Part shown: piece after piece, positions 1-5,478 of the stretch | How the letters are laid out: every line of letters begins with the position of its first letter | Numbering within the stretch: position 1 is the stretch's first letter | Source of the DNA: Frankiales bacterium | Lineage (GTDB): Bacteria > Actinomycetota > Actinomycetes > Mycobacteriales > SCTD01 | Length of the DNA stretch: 5,494 nucleotides | Reading direction: 5' to 3' | Assembly: GCA_025464695.1 (NCBI GenBank) | Contig: JAODNQ010000276.1 | Span: forward strand, 1-5,494 | Notes under the pieces: generated by a model | What the model was told of the DNA's origin: nothing | The model's input: only the letters and a program-made list of their open reading frames with translations | Database searches by the model: none | Translations under genes and position numbers: made by a program

Positions 1-231
1 GAGCCGGCGCGGGGGCCCGGAGCGACGCCGCCGCGGCTGGCCAGCCCTGCGGAGTCGGGGCTCGCGCCGGCCGCCGTGGCGGAGGGGTGGACAGGCGGTA
101 CGAGTCCGGTCGACCGTGCCGGGTCCCCGAGCAGGGGGCCGCCCGCGCAGCCGTCGACGGGCGGCACGGGGCAGTCGCCCTGGAGTGGCCGGCGACCGTC
201 CGTGCACGTCACGGTCGCGAAACACCGGTGA
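1..231 (+). other. Possible 3' end of an upstream gene (weak)
   Basis: The frame starting at position 1 stays open for 76 codons to a TGA at 229-231. By hand count its third positions are about 88% G/C, against about 75% and 79% for first and second positions. That is the direction expected of coding sequence in a high-GC actinobacterium. The translation is rich in Gly, Pro, Ser and Ala, with no recognisable domain, and would fit a disordered C-terminal tail. All three forward frames are open over most of this stretch, so openness alone means little. A conserved neighbour of holA such as comEC would be a natural candidate, but nothing in these residues shows it. The stretch may equally be non-coding leader DNA. 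Confidence 0.22.
192..218. promoter_or_regulatory. Inverted repeat, possible operator or stem-loop
   Basis: The 8-mer GCGACCGT at 192-199 is matched exactly by its reverse complement ACGGTCGC at 211-218. Between them, 201-208 reads CGTGCACG, itself a perfect palindrome. The whole is therefore an almost continuous dyad of about 12 bp per arm, interrupted only by C200 and by T209-C210. No T-run follows, which argues against a classical intrinsic terminator. It lies about 40 nt before the first cassette gene and just upstream of the possible promoter, a place that would suit a regulator binding site. It also falls inside the possible upstream reading frame. The role is inferred only from position and symmetry. 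Confidence 0.35.
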
Positions 232-244
232 CACGGGCCGCTCC

Positions 245-250
245 TACGGT
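245..250 (+). promoter_or_regulatory. Possible -10 element of a leaderless promoter
   Basis: TACGGT fits the actinobacterial -10 pattern TANNNT. It ends 7 nt before the GTG at 258, so transcription could begin at or very near the start codon, giving a leaderless message. Consistent with this, no Shine-Dalgarno sequence is visible before 258. No clear -35 hexamer lies 16-19 bp upstream; the nearest TTGACA-like string, GTGACA at 228-233, is too close. This is a weak call. Confidence 0.25.
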
Positions 251-257
251 CGGTCGT

Positions 258-1847
258 GTGAGCGACCTCTTCGACGGCTACCGCACCGAGGGGGCCTTCG
301 ACGAGCTCTTCGCCGCGCCGGGCGTCCCCCACGCCACGAGCGCCGGCCTGCACGCGGCGCTGCAGGCGCTGTCGACGGGCGAGCTCGACGCGAGGGCGGC
401 AGCCCTGGCTCGGGCCTTCACCGACCAGGGCATCACCTTCAGCCACAGCGGGCAGGAGCGGCCGTTCCCGCTCGACCTCGTGCCGCGTCTGGTGTCGGGG
501 GAGGAGTGGGACGAGGTCAGCCGAGGCGTCGCTCAGCGCGTGCTCGCGCTGGAGGCGTTCCTCGCCGACGTCCACGGCAAGCAGGAGGTGCTGCAGGACG
601 GCGTCGTGCCGCGGCGGGTGGTGCTCAGCAGCTCGGCCTACACGCGGGCGGCGGCCGGCGTCACCCCGGCCAACGGGGTCCGCGTCCACGTCAGCGGGGT
701 CGACCTGATCCGCGACGAGACCGGCCGCTTCCGCGTCCTGGAGGACAACCTGCGGACGCCGTCCGGGGTCAGCTACGTCGTGGAGAACCGCCGCGCCATG
801 GCCCGGGTCTTCCCCGAGCTGCTGGCCACCCACCGGGTGCGGCCGGTCAGCGACTACCCCGCCCGCCTGCTGCACGCGCTGCGGGCCGCGGCACCCGCCG
901 GGGTGCACGACCCGACGGTGGTCGTGCTCACCCCGGGCGTCTACAACGCCGCCTACTTCGAGCACTCGCTGCTGGCGCGCCTCATGGGTGTGGAGCTGGT
1001 CGAGGGGCGCGACCTCACCTGCCGCGAGGACGTCGTCTGGATGCGCACGACGGCCGGGGAGCAGCGGGTCGACGTCGTCTACCGGCGGGTCGACGACGCG
1101 TTCCTCGACCCGGTGCACTTCCGTCCCGACAGCCTCGTCGGGTGCCCGGGCATCCTCAACGCCGCGCGCGCCGGGCGGGTCACCATCGCCAACGCGGTCG
1201 GGAACGGGGTCGCCGACGACAAGCTGCTCTACACCTACGTGCCGGCGCTGGTCCGGTACTACCTCGGGGAGGAGCCGCTCCTGCAGAACGTCGACACCTA
1301 CCGGCTGGAGGACCCCTCGGTGCTGGAGCACGTGCTGGACCACCTCGACACCCTGGTGCTCAAGCCGGTCGACGGGTCCGGTGGCAAGGGGATCGTCATC
1401 GGCGACCAGGCCTCCGACGAGGAGCTGGAGACCCTGCGTGTCGCCGTCGCCGCCGACCCGCGGAGCTGGATCGCCCAGCGGATCGTGCGGCTGTCGACCA
1501 GCCCGACGCACATCGGCGACCGGCTCGCCCCGCGGCACGTCGACCTCCGGCCGTTCGCCGTGCACGACGGCGAGAAGGTGTGGGTCCTGCCGGGCGGCCT
1601 GACCCGGGTCGCCCTGCCCGAGGGCTCGCTGGTGGTCAACAGCAGTCAGGGCGGCGGCAGCAAGGACACCTGGGTGCTGGCGGGCGACGGCGCGGCGGCC
1701 GAGCGCGGCCACGACCGCCTGCCGCTCGCGGCGCAGCAGGACGGACCTGCCCTCGAGCAGGGACCCCCGCTGCACGAGCAGCAGCAACAGCAGCAGCAAC
1801 AGCAGCAGCAGTGCGCCCCGACCGGGACGGAGGCGGTGGCGTGCTGA
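258..1847 (+). CDS. Circularly permuted ATP-grasp protein (COG2308 family), predicted amidoligase
   Basis: Cytosolic 529-residue protein of the circularly permuted ATP-grasp family. Members are predicted to join a carboxylate to an amine using ATP, probably making or attaching a peptide; the substrate is unknown. Landmarks: EDNLR at residues 162-166 (the VLEDNLRTPSG motif), a NAVGNGVADDK segment, a glycine-rich ATP loop KPVDGSGGKG at 369-378, DLRPF at 429-433, and NSSQGGGSKDTW at 461-472, all characteristic of the family. There is no signal peptide. The frame is open further upstream to a GTG at 87, but the extra 57 residues look like random Arg/Gly-rich translation; GTG 258 (MSDLFDGYRTEGAFDELF) begins where family similarity begins. 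After W472 comes a variable tail with 11 consecutive glutamines (508-518), ending at Cys529. It overlaps the next gene by 7 nt. Family is secure; exact start is moderately secure; biochemical role is predicted only. Confidence 0.93.
   Translation: MSDLFDGYRTEGAFDELFAAPGVPHATSAGLHAALQALSTGELDARAAALARAFTDQGITFSHSGQERPFPLDLVPRLVSGEEWDEVSRGVAQRVLALEAFLADVHGKQEVLQDGVVPRRVVLSSSAYTRAAAGVTPANGVRVHVSGVDLIRDETGRFRVLEDNLRTPSGVSYVVENRRAMARVFPELLATHRVRPVSDYPARLLHALRAAAPAGVHDPTVVVLTPGVYNAAYFEHSLLARLMGVELVEGRDLTCREDVVWMRTTAGEQRVDVVYRRVDDAFLDPVHFRPDSLVGCPGILNAARAGRVTIANAVGNGVADDKLLYTYVPALVRYYLGEEPLLQNVDTYRLEDPSVLEHVLDHLDTLVLKPVDGSGGKGIVIGDQASDEELETLRVAVAADPRSWIAQRIVRLSTSPTHIGDRLAPRHVDLRPFAVHDGEKVWVLPGGLTRVALPEGSLVVNSSQGGGSKDTWVLAGDGAAAERGHDRLPLAAQQDGPALEQGPPLHEQQQQQQQQQQQCAPTGTEAVAC
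1779..1811 (+). repeat. CAG/CAA glutamine-codon repeat (11 Gln)
   Basis: Eleven consecutive glutamine codons near the 3' end of the ATP-grasp gene. The order is CAG CAG CAA CAG, the same four again, then three CAG, so two 12-bp units plus a partial one. Length changes by slippage would stay in frame and leave the downstream overlap with the alpha-E gene intact. The tract lies outside the conserved ATP-grasp core, 36 residues after the last clear family motif and 11 residues before the C terminus. Confidence 0.95.
1829..1833 (+). promoter_or_regulatory. Ribosome binding site deciding the alpha-E start
   Basis: GGAGG lies inside the end of the ATP-grasp gene, 7 nt before the GTG at 1841. It is the best Shine-Dalgarno match among the starts in this window. 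It fixes the alpha-E start at 1841 even though that frame is open for about 1.7 kb upstream. Confidence 0.7.
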
Positions 1848-2815
1848 GCCGGGTCGCGGAGGCGCTGTACTGGACCGGCCGCTACGTGGAGCGCGCCGAG
1901 GACACCTCCCGGCTGCTCGACGTCCTCGTGCACTCCCTGCTCGAGGACCCGTGGGTCGACGCCGAGGCCGCGTGCCGCGACCTGCTGAGCGTGATGGGCG
2001 CGCCCGTCGCGGGCGGCGTCGCCCCGGGTGCCGCGGGGGAGGTCCCCGTCCCGCGACAGCCGCTCAACGTCCTCAGCACGACCCGGCAGCTGGCCTTCGC
2101 CTCGGACGGTCCCCACAGCATCGTCGGGGCGCTGACCGCAGCCCGTGGCAACGCCGGAGGCGTCCGCGAGGCCCTGTCCAGCGAGCTCTGGGAGTGCCTC
2201 AACGCGACGTACCACGCACTGCCGGCGCAGCAGGCGATCGCGGAACAGCGGGGGCCGCACGGCTTCTTCAGCTACGTGCGGGAGCGCGCGGCGATGGTGG
2301 CCGGCCTCATCGACGGGACGATGCCGCGCGACGACTGCTGGCGCTTCCTCGTCCTCGGCCGCAGCCTCGAGCGGGTCGACATGACCGCGCGGCTGCTCTG
2401 GGCCCAGGCGGGCCAGGGCGGAGCGACCGGGTGGATCGGCCTGCTCAAGAGCTGCAGCGCCCACGAGGCCTACCTGCGGACCTACCGGTCGGGGGTGGAG
2501 GCGGAGAAGGTCGTGGAGTTCCTCGTCCTCGACCGGCTGTTCCCGCGGTCGGTCTACGCCGCCCTGCTCCAGGCCGAGACGGTCCTGCGCGAGCTCGACC
2601 CGGTGCCGGGCCGTACGGGTGTGGACGACGAGGCACGCCGGCTGCTCGGCCGCGCCCGCACCGAGCTGGAGTTCCGGGTCGCGAGCGACCTGCTCGAGGA
2701 CCTGCCGGCCCTGCTCGGCGGACTGCAGGCGACCTGCTCGGCGGCGGGTGAGGCGCTGTCGCGCCGCTACTTCGCGGCCGGCCCGGCGCTGCAGTGGGCG
2801 GACGTGAGCACGTGA
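1841..2815 (+). CDS. Alpha-E domain protein (COG2307/DUF403 family)
   Basis: 324-residue, probably all-helical cytosolic protein, the usual partner of the COG2308 ATP-grasp protein. Its activity is unproven; it is thought to work in the same peptide-ligation pathway. Conserved stretches: N-terminal RVAEALYWTGRYVERAEDT (residues 4-22, with the E17-R18-A19-E20 motif that gives such proteins their character), ARGNA (101-105), MPRDDCWRFLVLGRSLERVDM (161-181, a second E-R-x-D motif) and SCSAHEAY (204-211). A Gly/Ala/Pro/Val-rich loop around residues 53-68 is probably a variable insertion. The frame is open far upstream, but the Shine-Dalgarno GGAGG at 1829-1833 and the family N-terminus fix GTG 1841. 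It overlaps the ATP-grasp gene by 7 nt (GTGCTGA) and the transglutaminase gene by 4 nt (GTGA), so the three are probably translationally coupled. Length is normal for the family. Confidence 0.95.
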   Translation: MLSRVAEALYWTGRYVERAEDTSRLLDVLVHSLLEDPWVDAEAACRDLLSVMGAPVAGGVAPGAAGEVPVPRQPLNVLSTTRQLAFASDGPHSIVGALTAARGNAGGVREALSSELWECLNATYHALPAQQAIAEQRGPHGFFSYVRERAAMVAGLIDGTMPRDDCWRFLVLGRSLERVDMTARLLWAQAGQGGATGWIGLLKSCSAHEAYLRTYRSGVEAEKVVEFLVLDRLFPRSVYAALLQAETVLRELDPVPGRTGVDDEARRLLGRARTELEFRVASDLLEDLPALLGGLQATCSAAGEALSRRYFAAGPALQWADVST

Positions 2816-2817
2816 GC
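2802..2817 (+). repeat. Perfect 8-bp tandem duplication at a gene junction
   Basis: ACGTGAGC occurs twice back to back (2802-2809 and 2810-2817), exactly across the stop of the alpha-E gene and the start of the transglutaminase gene. The second copy supplies the GTGA overlap. Eight is not a multiple of three: losing one copy would put the alpha-E frame directly onto the transglutaminase frame with no stop between them. Confidence 0.9.
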
Positions 2818-3660
2818 TGGCGCCTGCGGATCGTGCACACCACCGGCTACCGCTACGACACCACGGTCACGTCGTCCTACAACGAGGCCCGGCTCACGCC
2901 GATCACCGACCCGCTGCAGCTCGTGCTCGAGTCCAGCGTGCGCACCTCGCCGGCCACGACCCAGCACCGCTACTGGGACTACTGGGGCACCCAGGTCACC
3001 AGCTTCGACCTCCACACCCCGCACGAGGCCCTCGAGGTCACGGCGCTGAGCGTCGTCGACACCGCCCCAGCGCCGGCCGAACCTGTGGACGGCGTCACCT
3101 GGGACGCCCTGCGCGGCGAGGACCTGCGTGACCTCCACGCCGAGCTGCTGGCACCCTCCGACCGGACCGCCCCCGACGAGGAGATGGTGCAGGCCGCCCG
3201 CGACGCCGTCGTCGGGAAGGACCCGTACCGCGCGGCGCGTGCCGTCCTGGACCTGGTGCACGAGCGGGTGGCCTACCAGACGGGGTCCACGGGAGTGCAG
3301 ACCGGCGCTGTCGAGGCGTGGCGCCTGCGCACCGGCGTCTGCCAGGACCTCGCCCACGTCGCGCTCGCCTGTCTGCGGAGCGTCGGGCTGCCCGCCCGCT
3401 ACGTGTCCGGGTACCTGCACCCGGCCGGGCCGGGCGCCGAGGTGGGCGAGCCCGTGACCGGCGAGAGCCACGCCTGGGTCGAGGTGTGGCTCGGCCGGTG
3501 GTGGCCCTACGACGTCACCGGACTGGTCCCCGTCGCCGAGCAGCACGTCGTCGTCGCCCGGGGACGGGAGTACGGCGACGTGCCGCCGCTCAAGGGCGTG
3601 TACTCGGGCGGCGGGTCGCAGTCGCTGGGCGTGTCCGTGGAGGTCACCCGCCTCGGCTGA
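2812..3660 (+). CDS. Transglutaminase-like cysteine enzyme (COG1305 type)
   Basis: 282-residue protein with an N-terminal bacterial transglutaminase beta domain (about residues 1-85; SWRLRIVHTTGYRYD near the start is typical) and a transglutaminase/papain-like core (about 120-240). The catalytic triad is complete: Cys177 in TGVCQDLAH, His220 in ESHAWVEVW and Asp234 in WWPYDVTG, at the usual spacing. Family members can cleave peptides, deamidate, or transfer acyl groups from glutamine; which of these applies here cannot be read from sequence. In this cassette the enzyme is predicted to trim, transfer or reverse whatever the ATP-grasp protein ligates. No signal peptide or membrane segment is seen, so it is probably cytosolic. 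An in-frame GTG at 2794 is possible, but GTG 2812 overlaps the previous stop and begins at the conserved N-terminus. A modest GGCGGA (2797-2802) precedes it. Confidence 0.95.
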   Translation: MSWRLRIVHTTGYRYDTTVTSSYNEARLTPITDPLQLVLESSVRTSPATTQHRYWDYWGTQVTSFDLHTPHEALEVTALSVVDTAPAPAEPVDGVTWDALRGEDLRDLHAELLAPSDRTAPDEEMVQAARDAVVGKDPYRAARAVLDLVHERVAYQTGSTGVQTGAVEAWRLRTGVCQDLAHVALACLRSVGLPARYVSGYLHPAGPGAEVGEPVTGESHAWVEVWLGRWWPYDVTGLVPVAEQHVVVARGREYGDVPPLKGVYSGGGSQSLGVSVEVTRLG

Positions 3661-3683
3661 CCTCCCCCGGCCGGCGAGCGTGG

Positions 3684-3689
3684 GACGAT
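3684..3689 (+). promoter_or_regulatory. Weak candidate -10 element before holA
   Basis: GACGAT resembles TANNNT except at its first base and ends 5 nt before the GTG at 3695. It could drive a leaderless holA transcript independent of the cassette. The gap between the transglutaminase stop and this start is only 34 nt and shows no terminator hairpin with a T-run, so read-through from the cassette is equally possible. Confidence 0.18.
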
Positions 3690-3694
3690 GGACC

Positions 3695-4669
3695 GTGCCT
3701 GACGACCTCCTCGTGCCGCTGACTCTCGTCGTCGGCGACGAGGGACTCCTGGTCGACCGGGCCGTCTCGCGCGTCGTCCGCGCCTTCCGCGCCGCCGACC
3801 CCGAGGCCGACGTCACCGACCTGCCCGTCGCGGAGCTCGAACCGGGCGACGTCGCCGGGCTGCTGGCGCCGTCGCTGTTCGGCGACGCCCGGCTGCTCGT
3901 GCTGCGCGGGGTGCAGGACGCGGCCAAGGACCTCGCCGCTGAGCTCGCCGCGACCGTCGAGGACCTGCCCGACGACGTCCTCCTGGTGCTCGTCCACGCC
4001 GGGGGCGCCAAGGGCAAGGCGCTGCTGGCGACGCTGTCGGCGGTCAAGGGCGTCCGGACCGTCCTCGCGGCCAAGGTGACCCGGCCCGGTGAGCGCCGCG
4101 ACCTCGTGCGCCGGGAGCTCAAGGAGGGCGGCCGGCAGGTGTCGGAGGAGGCCGTCACGCTCCTGCTCGACGCCGTGGGCACCGACCTGCGCGAGCTGTG
4201 TGCGGCGGCCAGCCAGCTGCTGTCCGACACCGAGGGCGCCATCACCGAGCAGGTCGTGTCCACGTACTACAAGGGCCGGGCCGAGACGAGCGGCTTCGCC
4301 GTCGCGGACCGGGCCGTCGAGGGCGACCTCGCCGGTGCGCTCGAGCTGGTGCGCTGGGGGGAGAGCGCAGGGCTGGCCCACGTGCTGGTGACCAGCGCCC
4401 TCGCCAGCACCCTGCGCTCGGTCGCCCGGGTCGCCTCGGCAGGACGCGTGCCTGCCGGACAGCTGGCCTCGCAGCTGGGCATGCCGCCGTGGAAGGTCGA
4501 GAAGACGCAGCGCCAGGCGCGCGCCTGGCGGCCCGAGGGGCTGACGGTCGCGCTGCAGGCGGTCGCGGTCGCCGACGGCGACGTCAAGGGCAGCGGCGCC
4601 GCCGACCCGGCGTACGCCGTGGAGCGCGCACTGCTCGCCGTCGTGCAGGCCCGGGAGCTGGGCGCGTGA
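3695..4669 (+). CDS. holA: DNA polymerase III subunit delta (clamp loader)
   Basis: 324-residue delta subunit of the clamp loader, which opens the beta sliding clamp and helps load it on primed DNA. The N-terminal domain starts with LTLVVGDEGLLVDRAV (residues 9-24), the typical HolA opening. As usual for delta, no working Walker A motif is seen. The middle region carries DAVGTDLREL, followed by KGRAETSGFAVADRAV (from K193), which leads into the C-terminal collar domain. That domain contains LGMPPWKVEKTQRQARAW (M263-P264-P265-W266), a signature strongly conserved in actinobacterial HolA. Length fits the family (about 315-345). A GTG at 3680 would add five residues; 3695 is preferred because it gives an N-terminus of the usual length, though neither start has a strong Shine-Dalgarno sequence. 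It shares GTGA with the next gene. In actinobacteria holA commonly lies near comEC and rpsT; neither is identifiable here. Confidence 0.96.
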   Translation: MPDDLLVPLTLVVGDEGLLVDRAVSRVVRAFRAADPEADVTDLPVAELEPGDVAGLLAPSLFGDARLLVLRGVQDAAKDLAAELAATVEDLPDDVLLVLVHAGGAKGKALLATLSAVKGVRTVLAAKVTRPGERRDLVRRELKEGGRQVSEEAVTLLLDAVGTDLRELCAAASQLLSDTEGAITEQVVSTYYKGRAETSGFAVADRAVEGDLAGALELVRWGESAGLAHVLVTSALASTLRSVARVASAGRVPAGQLASQLGMPPWKVEKTQRQARAWRPEGLTVALQAVAVADGDVKGSGAADPAYAVERALLAVVQARELGA

Positions 4670-5478
4670 GCGACCGCGCCGCGCTCTACCCCCGCGTCCT
4701 CCGGCTCCGCCACGTCCACCCCAACGCCTGGCAGCGGGCGGCGCTCGGCGAGGGCGCCGTGGCCGTCGCCGGTGTGCTCGTGCTGGCCGACCTGGCCACG
4801 GCCTGGAGCCTGCTGGTGCTGCCCGTGGCCGTTGCCGCCGTGGTCAAGGCGCACGACGTCGTGGCGGGCGTCCTGGCGCGAGGCGGAGCTCCGGGCGCCG
4901 ACGCGCCGGTGGCGGACGACGACGACGCCGCGGTCGGGGAGGTCGCGCACGAGGACTCTGCCTCCACACAGGTCGAGCACGAGGGCGCCGCGTCGGAGGA
5001 GGTCGCGTACGAGGACGCCGCCTCGGAGCAGGTCGCGTACGAGGAGCCGGTGGTCGCGTACGAGGAGCCGTCGGTCGCGCAGGCCGCTGTCGAGGGCTCG
5101 TCCGACGAGGGCCCGCTGGTCGAGCAGCTCGCGCAGGAGGAGCTCGCGTACGAGGAGCCCGGGGTCGACCAGGGCACTGTCGAGGGGCCGGCCGGCGAGG
5201 ACCCGCTGGTCGAGCAGTTCGCCCAGGAGGAGCTCGCCTACGAGGCGCCCGGGATCGAGGACCCCTCGCTCGAGGACGGCGAGTACGAGGACCCCTCGCT
5301 CGAGGACTGCGCCGCGGAGGAGGTCGACCCGACCACCGACCAGGTCCACCAGACCGTCACTGTGGAGGCGGCTGTCGCCGGCCAGGTCGCGGGCGCCACT
5401 CCCGTCGAGGACGCAGCACAGCAGGTCTCCGAGGGCAGCGACGCTCCCCGGCGTCGGCTCTTCCGCCGCGCTCGCTGA
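4666..5478 (+). CDS. Small membrane protein with long acidic repeat tail, function unknown
   Basis: 270 residues, starting at GTG 4666 by a 4-nt overlap with the holA stop. The frame is open far upstream, but only this start avoids a long overlap with holA. Three parts are visible. Residues 1-28 form a basic, Arg-rich lead with LRLRHVHPNAWQRAALGEG. Residues about 30-60 hold two closely spaced hydrophobic stretches (AVAVAGVLVLADLATA and LLVLPVAVAAVV), likely a membrane hairpin, followed by KAHDVVAGVL. From about residue 79 the protein is an acidic, low-complexity tail of Glu, Asp, Ala, Val, Tyr and Gln built from 10- and 30-residue repeats, then a basic end (RRRLFRRAR). By the positive-inside rule both termini and the tail would face the cytoplasm. 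The N-terminal part looks like a conserved actinobacterial family; the tail is probably lineage-specific. I do not recognise a function. Coupling to holA may reflect only a compact operon. Confidence 0.85.
   Translation: MSDRAALYPRVLRLRHVHPNAWQRAALGEGAVAVAGVLVLADLATAWSLLVLPVAVAAVVKAHDVVAGVLARGGAPGADAPVADDDDAAVGEVAHEDSASTQVEHEGAASEEVAYEDAASEQVAYEEPVVAYEEPSVAQAAVEGSSDEGPLVEQLAQEELAYEEPGVDQGTVEGPAGEDPLVEQFAQEELAYEAPGIEDPSLEDGEYEDPSLEDCAAEEVDPTTDQVHQTVTVEAAVAGQVAGATPVEDAAQQVSEGSDAPRRRLFRRAR
4942..5055 (+). repeat. 30-bp (10-residue) tandem repeats
   Basis: Within the acidic tail, units begin at 4942, 4972, 5002 and 5032, exactly 30 bp apart, then a shortened one of 21-24 bp runs up to 5055. In protein they read VAHEDSASTQ, VEHEGAASEE, VAYEDAASEQ and VAYEEPV, giving the consensus V-A-[HY]-E-[DEG]-x-A-S-x-[QE]. 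GTCGCGTACGAGGA is repeated exactly at 5002, 5032 and 5053. All steps are multiples of 3, so copy-number change would keep the frame. Confidence 0.9.
5056..5235 (+). repeat. 90-bp (30-residue) tandem repeat, two copies
   Basis: Copies at 5056-5145 and 5146-5235 align without gaps. By hand count 76 of 90 bases agree. Each encodes AYEEPxV, a variable middle containing VEG, then PLVEQ[LF]AQEEL. A third copy starts at 5236 (AYEAPG) but diverges after about six residues. The period is three times the 30-bp unit just upstream and the units share the AYEE start, so the longer repeat probably arose from the shorter one. Confidence 0.92.
5256..5307 (+). repeat. Near-identical 30-bp repeat pair
   Basis: A 22-bp stretch at 5256-5277 recurs identically at 5286-5307, again 30 bp apart. 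Both copies encode EDPSLED. The unchanged DNA, including synonymous positions, suggests that this is the most recent duplication in the tail. Confidence 0.88.

Noticed and set aside
35..46. Perfect 12-bp palindrome GGCTGGCCAGCC
   Set aside because: It is made mostly of GC-rich words common in this genome, with no nearby start, T-run or repeat of the motif. No role can be supported.
3..71. GCCGGCGCG (3-11) and its reverse complement (63-71) as a stem
   Set aside because: The arms are 51 nt apart and consist only of G and C, which is likely chance in such DNA.
87..257. N-terminal extension of the ATP-grasp protein from GTG 87
   Set aside because: The extra 57 residues are Arg/Gly-rich with no similarity to the family, and the conserved N-terminus begins at 258. 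GAGGGG before GTG 87 is too close to serve as a proper ribosome site.
1646..2464. 272-residue open frame on the - strand with a poly-Cys run
   Set aside because: It is antisense to the alpha-E gene and the ATP-grasp 3' end. The Cys/Ser run is the CAG repeat read backwards, and no domain is recognisable.
3661..3694. Terminator between the transglutaminase gene and holA
   Set aside because: Only a short CCGGCCGG palindrome is present, with no loop of usable size and no T-run.
2767..4263. 498-residue open frame on the - strand
   Set aside because: It covers the transglutaminase gene and much of holA in antisense. Ser/Arg/Val-rich shadow translation arises from codon bias in high-GC DNA, and both sense genes are certain.
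4267..5349. 360-residue open frame on the - strand with Leu-rich repeats
   Set aside because: The apparent Leu/Val repeat is the complement of the Glu/Asp repeats in the acidic tail, and the frame also runs antisense through holA. The sense frame has the coupled start and a plausible membrane domain.
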